From Callipepla californica brunnescens (taxonomy: Eukaryota > Chordata > Aves > Galliformes > Odontophoridae), in assembly GCA_023055505.1 (NCBI GenBank), contig JALIRH010000003.1:620001-684000 (forward strand): DNA of 64,000 nucleotides, in the 5' to 3' direction. Both the position numbers and the translations under genes were made by a program. The notes under the pieces were generated by a model. It had not been told where the DNA came from. It saw nothing but the letters and a program-made list of their open reading frames with translations, and did no database searches. Numbering within the stretch: position 1 is the stretch's first letter; each line of letters opens with the position of its first letter. Below, in pieces: positions 1-14,600 of the stretch.

Positions 1-493
1 ACAGTAAAAGCAGGGTAATGACTGGCAAACCAAGTCTAGAACCATTAAGAAGCAACAGCAATTTAAGAAATTTATACATTAGAGGGGCTGGCAAGCAATA
101 CTTTTTAAAACGCTCTGTAGCAAAAATCAAGATATACAGACATTTACATCTGAACAGCGAGAGACCCATAACAGAACAGACCCAACAGGAAGAAGTGGAC
201 TGAGCACAAAATCTAACGAAAGAAAGCTGATTAGTATTCATAGAAAACAATACAATAAAAAGCAATAAACAAAGTCAAGCACAAATCAGTGCCCCCTTCC
301 TCGACATAAAAAGGCTATATATTTTCAGGTGTTTTCATAAGCTAGGATAACACAAAACCCGCTTCTGCTCCTGATACTGGAAGAAAAGGAGCAGCAACTA
401 CATCAGTAACTCTTGGCCTGGTGTTCTCTCTCCTCTGAATCTCCCACAACTCTCATTAATCAGCTATTTACATAGGTTGATAAGAGACTGGAC

Positions 494-758
494 AATTCGG
501 GGACGGATTTAAACTAATACAGGAGAGGTTTAGGTTGGATGTTAGGAGGAAGATTTTCACTCAGAGGGTGGTGATGCACTGGAACAGGTTGTCCAGAGAG
601 GTTGTGGATGCCCCATCCCCGAAAGCATTAAAGGCAAGGGTGGATGTGGCTCTGGGCAGCCTGGTCTAGTGGTTGGCGACCCTGCCCATGGCAGGGGGGT
701 TGAAACCATATGATCTTTGAGGTCCTTTTCAACCAAGGCCATTCTATGATTCTATGAT
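494..758 (+). mobile_element. CR1 LINE 3' fragment
   Basis: A 5'-truncated CR1 retrotransposon tail in plus orientation. The diagnostic run is a CR1 3' UTR: aggagaggtttaggttggat, then gtggtgatgcactggaacagg, ggttgtggatgcccc and gaccctgcccatggcagg. It ends in the octamer-like tail attctatgattctatgat at 740-758. It is non-coding and antisense to ASCC3 within intron 10. Confidence 0.93.
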
Positions 759-977
759 AAAGAAAGGCTGACTAGATATTTTCTTGTTTTTGTTTATTTG
801 GTATAAGTATTTCATAGTCTTTGATGTTTTGGTCTTCATATAGTTTTCTTTTTAACCTTTTCAGTGTTTGGAAGAACAAAGAAGCAAAGCTATCATTAGA
901 ACAAAAGCTAAAAATAAAACTGACAAATGCTTTAATTATATTTTCTTTGTAAATCTAAGAACTAGCTTCTTGGTCAC

Positions 978-1001
978 AAAAAAAAAAAAAAAAAAAAAAA
1001 A
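978..1001 (+). repeat. A24 homopolymer
   Basis: Twenty-four consecutive A residues, a T24 tract in the ASCC3 transcript. No target duplication or retrocopy is recognisable beside it, so a processed-pseudogene origin is not supported. Confidence 0.9.
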
Positions 1002-1994
1002 GCTTTTCACATTCCTCCTATTCTGGAGACCATTTAACATCCATTTCTGTTCTCAAAAGAAGTTCAGGAACTATAAATAAATAAATGTAATACAGCATAT
1101 CTATTCTATTTATATATAGAGAGCGGTAGAACTCCTTGAACGATATTTGAAGATGTAAATTTCAATATATAAATTTCAAAGCAATGAGGTTTGTCTGTGG
1201 AAGGAAATAATCATTTTAACTCGGTCCTCCCCTTTCCAATTCTTTAAGATTTTTAAACATAAATTCAATTAAAAACTCTTCCCCAAAAGAAACTTAAGAT
1301 TTGTATTATTAGTCATATTTTGAATTGAAATAGGAAAGCTTGATGAAGCAGTCCCTTTCAACGTTTTAGTTACAGAGTAGCTATATTCTAAATTAAGTAT
1401 GTATTAATATTTGCACTAAAATTTCCACTGCTAAAGTAATAAAGTTCCAACTTATACATATATATATATATTTAATCTACATCTCTTAATATTGCCTGAA
1501 ATTACTTTTTTTTTGTTTTCTTCTTTTCTGAACTAAGCATGGTTTTATTAATAAGGTGAGATTTTATGAATTATATTGTAAACTAGGACAGCTATGGAAA
1601 AAAAATACTTTTCCATTCAGCATTCATTTTCTTCACAGATCTTTGTAAGGTAGGTAGGCACTGCTAAGGTTCACAACCTGAAAATCAGGTAAAACGTTAT
1701 TCAAAGTTTATTCAGAAATGGTACACCAGGGTGAATTCCAACGCATAGCTGTAAAATTAAATGGGAGGACCCCAAAAGTTTGATGAGCACATTGCTTAAG
1801 GCATTTCAGCTACAACAGAGTTTTAATTGTTCTGAATTGTTGTCAGCTGTCACATTTTAGAACATAACCAACATAATTTTACTGAATAACAACATATCAG
1901 CAGCTGACTAATTACTTTATAATAATATTTAAAAAAAAATGCACTTATGAATAGTACAGAAACACAAAGAACGATATTTAGAAATATAACATAC

Positions 1995-2135
1995 CTGTGT
2001 TCGTAGAATTTCACCTTTGGACAGTTGCATATCACCAGTCAGCTCTTTCACAATAATACCCAGGGGTTCAAGACGCTTGCTGAAGTAATTTGTCATTTCA
2101 GCTGCCAAAGCCTTCATAGGAGCAACATACACAAT
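1995..2135 (-). CDS. ASCC3: ASCC3 exon 10: helicase motif Ia, residues 542-588
   Basis: A 141-nt exon (47 codons, phase 0-0) with acceptor ttggttgcag and donor gtatgt. It encodes [14 protein letters not shown], which is helicase motif Ia, then [20 protein letters not shown] and GEILRTQ. The next expected residues, the TTPEKW element and the DExH box, are not found in the remaining 1,994 bp, so they lie beyond the left edge. The acceptor is only 458 bp from the exon 9 donor. Confidence 0.97.
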
Positions 2136-5100
2136 CTGCAACCAAAAGGACACCAGCTTGATAAACGTGCAAACCCCACAGTGTCGTTTGTTTCATGGCA
2201 ACTATTACAAATCACAGCTTATTGAGAAATATGATGCTCTGCACTTACAATGAAAAATCTTAATAGTGATATATGAAAAGTAGTTATCTTTACTGGAGGA
2301 GCGTACAGCTGTTTAAAGGACAATGGATTTTGTTTATACAGCCTCATCGCTTTCAGAATTGGTTCTGCATCAAAGCTAAATGGATTTTCATAGCTTTTCA
2401 CTCACATAATAAGATTTTTAGAACAGAAACAAGAAGTGCTTTATCAGTAATGAAGTAAATTAAAATTAGTCTTATCTTCCAGTTGGAAAAGAAAAATATA
2501 CTTGAAAATTCCTGATTTCATATTCCATGTAAAAATATAATGGGCTTTACCTTACAAGTTATAAGGCTGTTACTTGGTTCATTAAATTCTTACCTTGAAC
2601 TCATCCTTTTTGATAACACCATGCTGAACATGCTGGCGAATTTCATGAAGGATTGTCAGCATGGCAATGTTAGTCTTCCCAGCTCCAGTGGGTGCACATA
2701 TTAGCATGTTCTCATTTGTGTTGTAGGCAGTCTCAAAAACTATAGATTGGATTCGGTTCAGTCTTTTCATGCCTTTAAAAGCAAGTTGGCCAATCTGTCA
2801 AAACCAAAGGACACATGCATTTTGAATTTTTCATGTAAGTGTGTAGAAATAACAAGAAACAATGCACAACAACAAATCTTGGGACAACTACCTAGATATA
2901 TTTAGTATTATTCCATGGTTTTTATTCTGACGTTACCAGATCTATCCATGAAATTTTGTATCCATAAGGAAAACAAAGCTTAGGAAGATAACACTTAAAT
3001 TTATCAAAAGCATGAGCTACTTGCTATTTCAGCATTTCACCTTTTCTTAATAAAAGTCTGGGAGCAAAACTAATATACAGTAAAATAATTATTAATAATT
3101 GTGCACCAGTAAAACAACTAAAATCAGAGCAGTATAATATATATCTTTAAATCTAAGGTGATTAATTATGATCACTACAATGAAAGAATACTCTGCAACA
3201 CACAGGAACTTGCTGAAGAAACAGATGGCCATTAAAATGATTTATGATTAATTTTAATCAGTTAAGTTAAACTATATACAGACAAAAATTTCAGGAATAA
3301 CCTTCTCTTTGATTCTGTGGAAATAACCCATCTTACATTTTTTAACTGTTTAGATCTCCAGAAAGAACATAAAAAGTTGTTGATTACACTTAATTACCAA
3401 AACACTACGTTGCACAAAACATATATTATTTAAATTAGCAACATTTTAACTGAAGCAGAGGTACAGCCACCTGAAGTCAGCTGTAAGTATCTTCAGAAAA
3501 GATTTTTTCACAACTCCATAGTTAAGTCCTTAATTCTGATTCACTAATATCCTTAAATAAAGTATGTTAAATTGTTTTCTTAAACTGCTGCCTGAGCAAC
3601 ATATCAGTCTGACTTCCATTAATGTTCAGGTGGGCAATATAAAACATCTTTTTCGTCTACATTTGGGAGAAATTAAACATATGTTCCTGCCCCATAACCT
3701 AAAAGCAAGTAGCGACAGGACAAGGGGAAATGGGTTTACACTTAAACTAGATATTAAGATAAAATTATTTACTGTGAGGGTGGTGAGACACTGGAACAGG
3801 TTGCCAAGTGACACTGTGAATGCCCCCCCTGCCTGGAAGCAATTCAAGGCCAGGTTGGACAAGGTTTTGAGCAACCTGGTTTAGAAGGAGGTGTTCCAGA
3901 CTACAGCAGGAGATTGGTACTAGATGGTCTTAATGGTCCCTTCCAATCCAAACCATTCTATGATTTCTAAGCAGTAAGTTGGTTAACACCAGTAGCAGAA
4001 TGAAATGTTGATGAGGATTTAAAAAAAAAAAAATCTCCAAAACAGGTATGGCTACTGCTTAGCCTGGAAAATCTAGTACTGAAGAAAAATGTAATTAGTT
4101 TTTGGCCTAACCTGGAAAATGGTGACCATAAAGCAGAGACAGACGTCAGATGAAAGAGATCAGATTTGAACCAGGCCATATCCCCTGGACTCCATAAACA
4201 ATACAGGTCAGAATTACGACACAAAATGTTCTAAAGGGACACATCTGAATATTTCCATTCACCAAGTCTCAAAATTTAGGATCATGGAAAATTAGGACAC
4301 TGAAAACTGCAAAGTTGTAAAAACTGAAAAGATGATGAAATAAAACATTTCTTGCACTGCAAGCGGCACTACAGATTTAATATAACTATTACATATACCT
4401 TGAAAAAGATACATGCTGCAGGATATAACTGTTTAAGACTTGTTAAATTTAACTATTTATTTTCCTGCTATAGCATCAGTTCTTCCTGATGTAGGCAAAT
4501 TACTGATGCAAAACTTGAAAGAGGCATAAGGCTTCCTGCCTGACTTAAAGATACATTTGATGACAAGAAAGCCAAAATATGTTCACCTAAGGAGTAAGAA
4601 TGGCAGGGAAGCAGACTCAAGCCTAACTGTCCAGTAGGACTTCGGACTATTCTTATCTGAGATAAGAGATTTCATCTCCCCGGGTCAGCACTGAAACCTG
4701 TATTAATTAAAGACAAATATTGAAATCAGGCTAACTAAAATACCTGCAGGGAGAGTTATGCTATAACATTTATAGGACAATCAGAATTAGCATATGCTCT
4801 TCCCTCATATTTTAAAGTTCTAACTTTGAAATTACATTTAATACAAATAAAAATTAATTTTGGTCTTCAGTGTAATGTTAAACAGAATTTCAAACACTGT
4901 TCTTTACAGTGATGACTGATTACTCCTAAGAACTAATGTGTGCCTTTAGGTATGCTATCAAAGTAAAGCAGATTACCACATTCTTCTTCCACACTTGTAC
5001 TTGAATTTTTGTTGAGAAATGGCTATACCCTAATAGGAGACAGCAGAAACACTCCATTTACTGTCCAGTCTTAATTACCAAAATGACTAAAAACACTTTG

Positions 5101-8100
5101 AGTCACTTTCATTAAAACAGATCACTTCCTGTGCTTTATACCAAAAAAGGTCTTTCTTTAATTAGCGTGGCATTAGCGTACCTCTCTAAAGAATGAAAAA
5201 CAAACAATGAGTAAGTTGTTTTCACAATTGAAATATTTCATTTATTATTCTAATTTAATGAAGTCAATAAACATGATAGCTGCAATGTCAGTAGGTAGGT
5301 ACAACTGGATTTCAAATACTACGGTGATTAAATATGAGAGGGAAAAAAAACCACTATGGACCAGAAAGTTGGATTTCTCCGCTCCACTTGCTGTTACACT
5401 GTGGTAGAACATACCAATCTGAAATGCCTCAGGAATTTTTACTGGTAATTGGCTTTACCATATAAAATTTAAAACACAAATCACTGAATTTACAATCTGT
5501 CACAATTGGTAAACTAAATTTTGCCTTCTGTTGAAAGCATAATTAAAAATACAGCCTTTATGAGAGCATTGTGACAGCAATATTTTTATATATTTCTTAA
5601 GTACAGATATTTTTCCCCTACTTAATTCAATCCTATTTTATTCACCTCAAGATGTCAATTCTAACATTTCATACTTGAGAATAATATTTCCAAATTATTT
5701 ACTTTATATTACAACAAGCTAAGAACAAGCTAAACTACTTTGTCCTAAAACATCTAACAAAAGGCAAACTAAAAGACTACTTTAAAGGGTAATAACAGTT
5801 AAAACTACTATTAACTTTAAACCATGGAGTGAAAATCTAAGAAGATTATTCCTGGAGAAATAAATATTGCTGACATCATTTTTCTACAACTCAATTTTGT
5901 TCTCCATTTCAGTTAATTTCACACTACTACTAACCAAGAAGGGAGTACCTGTTTTACAATATAAAAGTTAAGTGATTTTTTCTGCAGTGTGCTAGAGAAG
6001 ACTGCGAGGACAATGAGTCGTCTTTTTCTATAAGAACACAGCTATTTTATTCTCCCAAACTAGCAGCACTCCCAGAAGTTGTTCTACAACAGGCAGGTGA
6101 GGGAAGCAGAAATTCTGATGTAAAGTTACCACGGATTGGGAACCGATATAAAAAACAATATTTAGGAAATACGTCTAATGATTTCTGATTATAAAAAAAT
6201 AAAATAGTATACTATCATCCTCAGCAAATCAAATATGCTATAATGAATCAGGAAACACATTCAAGCCTTTCGAGAGGCTCTTAAAATAAGCCAAACAGTG
6301 GCATTATCTCTTCAATACTGCATGCATCCTTTACACTGTACAATGTAACTGAGACTTTTGGCTGCCATATCTGGGCTTGTTTTTACCAAAATAAAGATTT
6401 ACAGCAGCAGTTCAATGAGGATCATCAACATACTTCTGCTGAAGCTTTCCACACCTTTTTTTTAAAAAAAAACAAAAAACAAAAAACCTTCAAACTTTCA
6501 ACTTCAAAATGACATTCATTGGTTGAATCTTTACACAAATTAAAGTACTGACTGGCTGACAGGTGTAAGTAGGCACTTTGTTTGATTACTTCTAGCTACA
6601 GACAGATGCACCTATTCCCACAGTGGCTCAGCAGGTGTTTCTCAGCAGCTGGTGCCCTTTACTGGTTTGCCTTTGTAAGCATTCCCATCAGATTTTGAAC
6701 AATTTCAGAGGCAGCACTACACAACATACACACTCTCGGCAGCTGTGTAGAAAATGAAACAGGCTTAATGGTTTCTTCAAGTCAATTTTACCACACGTTA
6801 ATATTAAAACATCTATTTGTTTACCTACACTTGTTATTTGCATGAAGGAGACAGCAGTAACCAAAAACTTGAATAACTGCCAGAATATACAACACTCCAG
6901 TGAGAGTTGCATAATAAAAATAACATTTTCCAGCAAATTTTGCATAATAATTCACATACAGATGAGTTTAAAGAACTGAAATAAACGAAATTCTCAATAT
7001 ACACTGATATAAACAATGCTCAGTTATTAGGCTTTGGCCCATGTAGTCAATGAACTATTTTCATCTCTAAAATTACACTGTTTGAGAAATGATCACCCAG
7101 ATTTTACACAGCTGTTTTCAATAAAGAGTTGCACATTACTAGTACTTACACCAAGCAGAGTATCCATAAAATGAGAATCTGTTTAACTTTCAATTACAAT
7201 GTCATTAATGAAAGAACATTTGAAAACACTATTTTAAGTTCTGAAGGATTGTTTTCTTGCTGTACATGTTTATCAGTGGGTTCTTTTGTTTAATATCTTC
7301 ATTAATATCAAAACACTGAAAATTAGAACACGTTCACAGACACAAAAAGAGCACATTTATTAGATTTTCATAGTACCTAAATTTTCTAGTACCTTAAGTA
7401 TGGTTTGTTCAGGTTATGCAATAACTAAAACTCCTATGTGAGTATGTGAACTGATGAACCAACACTGAAAATACATATTGCTATAATGTGCTACATAAAA
7501 TACTTCCTGAACAGCATTTAGAAACTGATGTTTAGAGATACAATGAAAACGTTCTTGTTCTTAAAATTTATGACTAGAAAATTTTTTTAATTAAACCTCA
7601 CATGAAAATGCAATTCAAAGAACAAATGATCAGATCATAATGTAAGCAGAGACAATTTTAAAGCACCGAAAAACAGATTATTCCTAAAAAGCAGACAGAA
7701 GCCTGTGGGCCAAGAAATAATAAATAAAATAACTAAATAAAATTAAAAGGTATCTTTTCACCTTTCTGGGAAGTCATCTTAAAAATCTGTGTAGATGAAC
7801 TGAAGAAGCCCATATTACCAAGGACACCTTCAATCGGTTTGATTCTAAAACAATCAAGCTTGTGCCATATCAAACCAAAGCCAACGTACCTGCTGTCAAG
7901 CCTATAAAAAGACAGATCTATGACAGAGATAGATGGGGAACATTTAGGAATAAGAGACAGGCTAATTGAAAATTACTTTTTTTAATCAAGGCGACACTGT
8001 ACCAACTGAAAATGTAGATGCAAAAGACATCTATTAATTTCTCCAGTAATACCAGTAACCCAAAATTTAATGAAAGTATCTCTGCATTAATTCTCCATTT

Positions 8101-11100
8101 TAATGACACAAAAATAAAAGCTTGAGTTCATTATGCTTCTTTAGTGAATATTCTTTTAACTTCTGAAAACAATAGCCTGCTTTTAAGTGAACACACTATA
8201 GTTATTCAATCCACAAAATTATACAAAAAATAGATGTCAAGCCATATGAACACACAAAGGAGTACATAATTTTAGCAAATACAGGCTTGCATACATCTGA
8301 TCAGTTATACAATTCCTAGCTCTGAAAACCATGAGCAACAATATGCATTCCTCCCAATCTCACAAAGAGATGAACTTTGGTATTGCATAATGATACACTG
8401 ACACAGATTGTTTTAGTACGTATGGTCTCTCAGTGAAAGCTGCTTTCTGTTCCTAATAAAAAATCTGACAAAATGACACTTCAGTTTTTGCCCAACCCCA
8501 ATAATTCAGTAGCTTCCTCTCTCTTCTGCATCCCACATACATCTATATAAGGGACACAGATCTGTTGTTTGTTTTTGTTTTTTTTTTTTGCCTACCTACT
8601 CATCACCTTTTTTGGAATACAAGTTTGTTTTTCTTTTCTTTCAGTGGAAAAAAGGGAAGTAAAACTCTGTGTACCTGAAGGATATAGAGGAGAGGATACA
8701 TAAGACACAAAGATAGCTTTGTATCTTCAAAAATCAACTAAGAATTAATAGGAAATACACATATAGAAGCAAAGAATCACCAAGGTTGGAAAAGATCTCC
8801 AAGATCACCCTATTCAACCATCCACCTATCACCAATATTTCCCACTAATCCATGTCCCTCAGTACAGCATTTAAACATCTTGAACACCTCCAGGGATGGT
8901 GACTCCACCACCTTCCTGGGCAGCCCGTTCCAGAACCTGACCGCTCTCTTGGAGAAGACTTATTTCCTAACATCCAACCTGAATCTCCCCTGAACACAAC
9001 TTGAGGCCATTCCCTTGAAGTCCTATTGCTATATACATAAGAGAAGTGGCTAACTACCACTTCACCACAAACTCCCTTCAGGTAGCTGTAGAGAGGAAAC
9101 ATACATACATACGTAAACACATCATATGTGTTGTATATTTATTGCATATGTACCTACAATAAATATGTAAAATTCATGCATTTCTGCCTTTCAGACATTT
9201 CTTCGTATATTTTGATATAGTTTTTAGAAATGCAAAAGACCTCTAATTTCAGGAAACATATATAGGAAGATGCATTGTACAGTCCAATCAGATTATGAGG
9301 CAAAATCATCCATCCATTAAATATATTTTAATTACAAATTAATTCTTTGATTATATATCTACTGCTTCTGTAACATTTCATTTTAATGATAGTTTCTCCA
9401 ACTTTGTATTATGAGCAAGTACTGAGACCAGAATTCCATTTTACAGTTTCTATACCATGGCAACAGAACTCTCTGCTGTTAAAGTAATTATCTATTTCTA
9501 ATAAGAAACAGGATTTTCCTGTGCAAAAGATAATAATTTTATGCAATACAGATGACAAACTACTGGTTCGTTATTGCACATTTAACCTCTTTAGAACACT
9601 CACTCATAAAGGTGAAGACACAGCAACTCCAAATAATGAGGTATGCTCCAAAAGTAATGCCTCCTATTTTATTACACTGGCCTGTGACATTAGAGATGGA
9701 TGTTGGTGATAATGGCAATATAGGTTGAACCTTCCTGCCAATATTCTGTTACATCTTGTTGCCATGTGACAGATGGCAGCAGAGTGGCAGTCTCACAAAA
9801 TGGCACTGGATATAGAAGTGCGTATGAAGCAAACGTGTGGAACTGAATTCCTCCATGTGAAAAAAACTGCACTCACTCACTGACATTCATCCATGCTCGC
9901 TGAACAGCTATGGAGACCAGACAGTGGATCTGAACACAGCAAGGTGGTGGGTGGTGTGTTTCAGCACTGGCAACATAGCAAGTCACCTCCACTGGTGCAG
10001 ATTTCTACAAGCATAGCTAACAAGCGTGACTGTTGGAAAATACTGTTTTGTAGCTGAAAATTTGCTCTATCAAATAGTGTGATTGTGCTATTAACAGCTC
10101 TTTTAAAAATTGTATAAAGACTTTTTTATTTTATTTAATTAAAGTTGGGACTAACATTTGTGGAACTTGGAGGTTTTCTTTAGAACAATTTCCTTGTATG
10201 ATTTCATTGGATAAATGACAAAATTTCAATAAGATTAGAAATATTTTTTAAACTAATCAGTCCAACAGTCAATTGCTATTTGGAAAACATGCAAATGAAA
10301 TATACAATGAGATCAGCTGTAGAATAAATGTTCAAATACTCAGGATGTGAAAAACGTAATTTATGCAACAGCATCTGCATTTTGATTCAGTAGGCTTGTT
10401 TGTACAATTCAAAAAGCAAGAAAACATTACAGGAGAAAAAGGGAATATTGATTTTCTAATAATTCCTTCATATAATGTAGAGGGGGGAAAAAAAAATTGT
10501 GTGTTAGTAGAAGGAAATGGCTATGAAACAAAGAAATAAATCCTGAAACCCACTCTAAGTAAAAACCTCAAGTCATTTCTCACCAACAGCAATTTGTTAG
10601 GTAAAACCTGTTTTCACAGTCTTGAAGAGGAACTTTCCCTGACCTGAGTTTATGACTTTAGAGGTACATTTATTTGGCAAAAAGTCTGGTGCAAAACCAC
10701 CATTACAGTAAGTACAAAAATATATTTCAGTAGTAGTCAAGCTGCATGTCAAGCAGCCAAAGACTCATACATCTAAGCTCTCATTTACTGTTTTTTCACA
10801 TTCTTGTTATTGAAACAGCCTAGCTAACGTACCCTTTTTGTAGCTTACAGTACAGTAATTTTTTCAGACCAAACAGATGTGACCAACTAGCTACTTACAA
10901 GCCACTTGTGCTTGTACTGTGGTGAAAACACAGTTCTCCAAACACCAGTAAATGCCAATAATAATAATTATCTACAAATCAAGCTGGAGATGGGATTGTG
11001 CTTTCCTGCAAGGCAGCAGCACACTTTCATTCTCTGTGCAACTCCTCCTGTGGGACAGAGGCAGCTCACTTGCACTGACAACATAAGAGATGATGCAGAG

Positions 11101-11622
11101 CAGCAGCACAGCATCTTCTGTGCAACAGGAATAGGAAAGAAAATGTGATAATACCCATGGAATTAGACTGAGGCAGGAGGGGAAGCAGTACAAACTGAAG
11201 CATAGAGAGGTAGGGGTATTAAAAGCGCTGCTAATGTCAGCAGTTTATGACAGATAATGCACTGTGCTTTTATAGAAGATAAATTGTGAAAGGTTGGCCA
11301 CTTCATCTTACATCTGCAATCAGTACATTATAGGATTAAGCAACTGCAAAAATTTAGATTTTGCCAGTTTAAATCATGACTTTCATCTTAGTGTCTCTAT
11401 CATAGCCAATCTAGCCATAAAGTTTCAGGTAATATTTTACCAAACCTGAATATATTATTGTGATGAAAATATGCAATTAATTTTTCTGAAGTGGAGCTCA
11501 AAGCATACTCTGATTACACTGACGAGCCAAATAAGAGCTTTCCACTGAGGTTCATGCAAATTTCAGGTATTTTTTCTCCCTTTGGTATTGGTTCAATTTT
11601 GCCATTCTGCCTTGCATTTGTA

Positions 11623-11660
<38 letters not shown>

Positions 11661-14600
11661 TCTACAGTTCCGTTAACATGATCTGTTAGAATTATTTAGA
11701 GGAATATCTGTGTTCTAAGCCAACGTTTATATCAGCCTAAGGAAGTAACAGAAATGCAAATAATCACTGAATCATTGAATCACAGAATTGCTAAATTTGG
11801 AGAAGACCTTCAAGATAATCAAGTCCAACCACGACCTAAACATATTACCCTAACTCTAACAACTCACCACTAAATCATGCCCCTGAGCACCACATCCAAA
11901 GGGATTTAAAACACATTCAGGGACGGTGACTCAACCACCTCCCCGAGGAGCCTATTCCAGAGATTAACAACCCTTTCTGTAAAAAAGTTTTTCCTCATAT
12001 CCAACTTAAAACTTCCCTGATGTAACTTGAGGCCATTTCCCCTTGTCCTGTCACCTGTCACGAGTGAGAAGAGACCAACCCTGCCCTTACTGCAATGATC
12101 TTTCACGTGTTTGAAGAGAGCAATAAGGTCTCCTCTCAGCCTCCTCTCATCCAGACTAAACAGTCTCTCCTCATAGGGCATATTCTCCAAGCCCTTCACA
12201 AGCCTTGTTGCCCTTCTTTGGGCCTGCTCCAGCACCTCAATGTCCTTTCTGTACCAAGGTGCCCAAAACTGAACACAGTACTCAAGGTGGGGCTTCATCA
12301 GTACTAAATACAGGGGGATTATTACTTCCATAGTCCTGCTCACCCTAAACATCTAAAACAATAATCTAATCATCTAAAACAATACTCAAAATATATTAAA
12401 TGAAAGATTACTTCAGCTTATATGATCCAGTTTAGCTTTCTACTAAAATTTTAAAACATAAATGAACACCTAATCATGAACTCTGTTCTAGACTGAAGAA
12501 GTTTGAATATTAAATTTAACAGAATATTTACCTATGTAACAAATTACATACTCAAATATTGCACCTTAACACCTACAATCAAAATCATATAACTATAGAG
12601 AAATAAATGAAAACGTACAGACAAATGAGTAAATCTCCTATGAGACTAAATTCTTGCATAAACAAACATTTCACAGACAGATTTAGTTATTTTTCAGTCC
12701 TCTAGGAAAATAGATGCAGTTCAGCGTTTTAACCTTAACTTTAACCTTAACTTTTCTAACTTAGAGCAGTTACCACTAGAAATCTTCAAATCAAAAATTA
12801 GGTGCCTTTATAATATCACTGTGTTGAGTACAGTTGTTAGGACTATGTTGGACTTGATGATCCTATGGGTCTTTTCTAGCCTATATAATTCTACGATTCT
12901 CCAGTCTAAAAAGAAATCTGTGCCAGCCATTAAAAATCTTCCCATAAGTCAAATATAAATAGAAGCACCATACCCTCTAAATCACAAGTGAACGGCTCTG
13001 CAGCACTCTTCGTAACTACCAACCTTCTACACACTTAGGCAAAGTAGTTAAGAAGTGAAGAAAAGCTCAGGAATTATTTTTTACAGTACCAAACGTACTA
13101 TTCTGCACCTGAAACACATGTAAGTATATCATACAAATGTCCCTGAAGTTTCAAAGGAGATGCATGTTTAGATGGAAAGGTCAAAGTCTTCCATGGTGCA
13201 AACCTGCCTTTACTGCTGTCATTTTATCAAAGCAAGGAAAAAAAAGATGGACATACTGAAGAAAGCATATATAGCAAAGAAGATTATTACCATCTTCTAC
13301 CATTACTGTGTAGGAAAAAAGTCTCTAGAGAGGTTACCAGCATTTTGTAACAGCTGGCCCACCAACATGTGGCTTTAGGTCTCCCACCCAAACACTGTGT
13401 TGAACTGACACCCTCCAAAACTCTGTCTCTGACAAAAATGAGAACTTCAGCACTTCAGCTTAAAAGATGGTCATTTATGTTTTCCAAATACAGTTTTGAA
13501 GTTGTCTCCTTTCTGGACTTGAAAATATAATTTTGAAAGGAAAAACACCTTAGAAAGAAAAAATCCTTTGTTTCTTCAAATAACTGGCCTAAAAAATTGT
13601 AGTACCTGTGGCAAAGGGAAAAATCACCCTGAGCATCACCTTAGGTACAGACAAAACTGGCTTATGGCAAAGTAGCACAAGTGAAAAGATGAAAACTAAA
13701 AGAATAACTTCAAAAGATGACGACTATTTATTGCTTTTAAATTCATCAGGATTTCTTCATGAATCAGCAAGTACTTGGAAAGCTTTGTGATAAATAAGCT
13801 TGTAACAGCAACAAAAGCCAGTTTGGTTGTTCTACGCCTTTTTTTTTTTCTCCCTTGGGAAACTTGACTACTATGGACAGCATTTGTATTGACTTGGTAA
13901 ACACTTTGATCACAAAATCAATACATTAATCTATAAGTTTGAACGAACTCAATGTTTTACAACAAAGAACTACTACTAGTGACATCTTATAACAGTCAAT
14001 AGATTCAAAACTTCCAGCTTCCTCACAATGCCTTTAAATGCTTCTATAACTATTTAGTTACATTTATTCGTGCCAATATTTCTTGCCCATCTGTTTATAT
14101 TATCTTGCATATATATCAATGCAGAGAAATGATGGCTATCTTATAAGCACATATGTACTATGCAGGAAGAGCAATACAAGTTTATTCTACTACTTCGCAA
14201 AAGTTTATCAAAAATAATAAATTAGAACAAAAATCTTCTTACTCTCTAAATTCTCTTGAGCTTACTGGCAAAAGGTTTTACTCATCAACCAATATGTTAA
14301 GCGCTTAAAGATCTAAAACATATAGCAAAAGAGAAATTGTGCCCTAAACAAGACACTTGCATCTTGACTGGAAATACCTTAAAAAAAACACACACACATC
14401 AGCAATCTAATCTTTACTGCATTGAGAAGATATTCTAGTAAGATTCAGTCTACGAGTCGCAACTAAGGAAATAGGAATCTGAAAAGTCCTGCAGTTGGAC
14501 AAACTATTCATAGATCTGTCATCTTTCTTTGCAAAATATATATTGAAGTACGTGTACATTTAAAGACGTAAGTATCCACTCATTCAAAATTTTTTGATGT

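Larger units (their letters stand above)
1..1994 (-). other. ASCC3 intron 10 (partial)
   Basis: No exon is recognised. It contains a CR1 fragment at 494-758 and an uninterrupted A24 tract at 978-1001. The downstream exon encoding the TTPEKW motif is not found here, so the intron is at least 2 kb long. Confidence 0.75.

Noticed and set aside
978..1001. A24 tract as the tail of a processed pseudogene
   Set aside because: No coding-like or cDNA-like sequence adjoins it and no target duplication is apparent.
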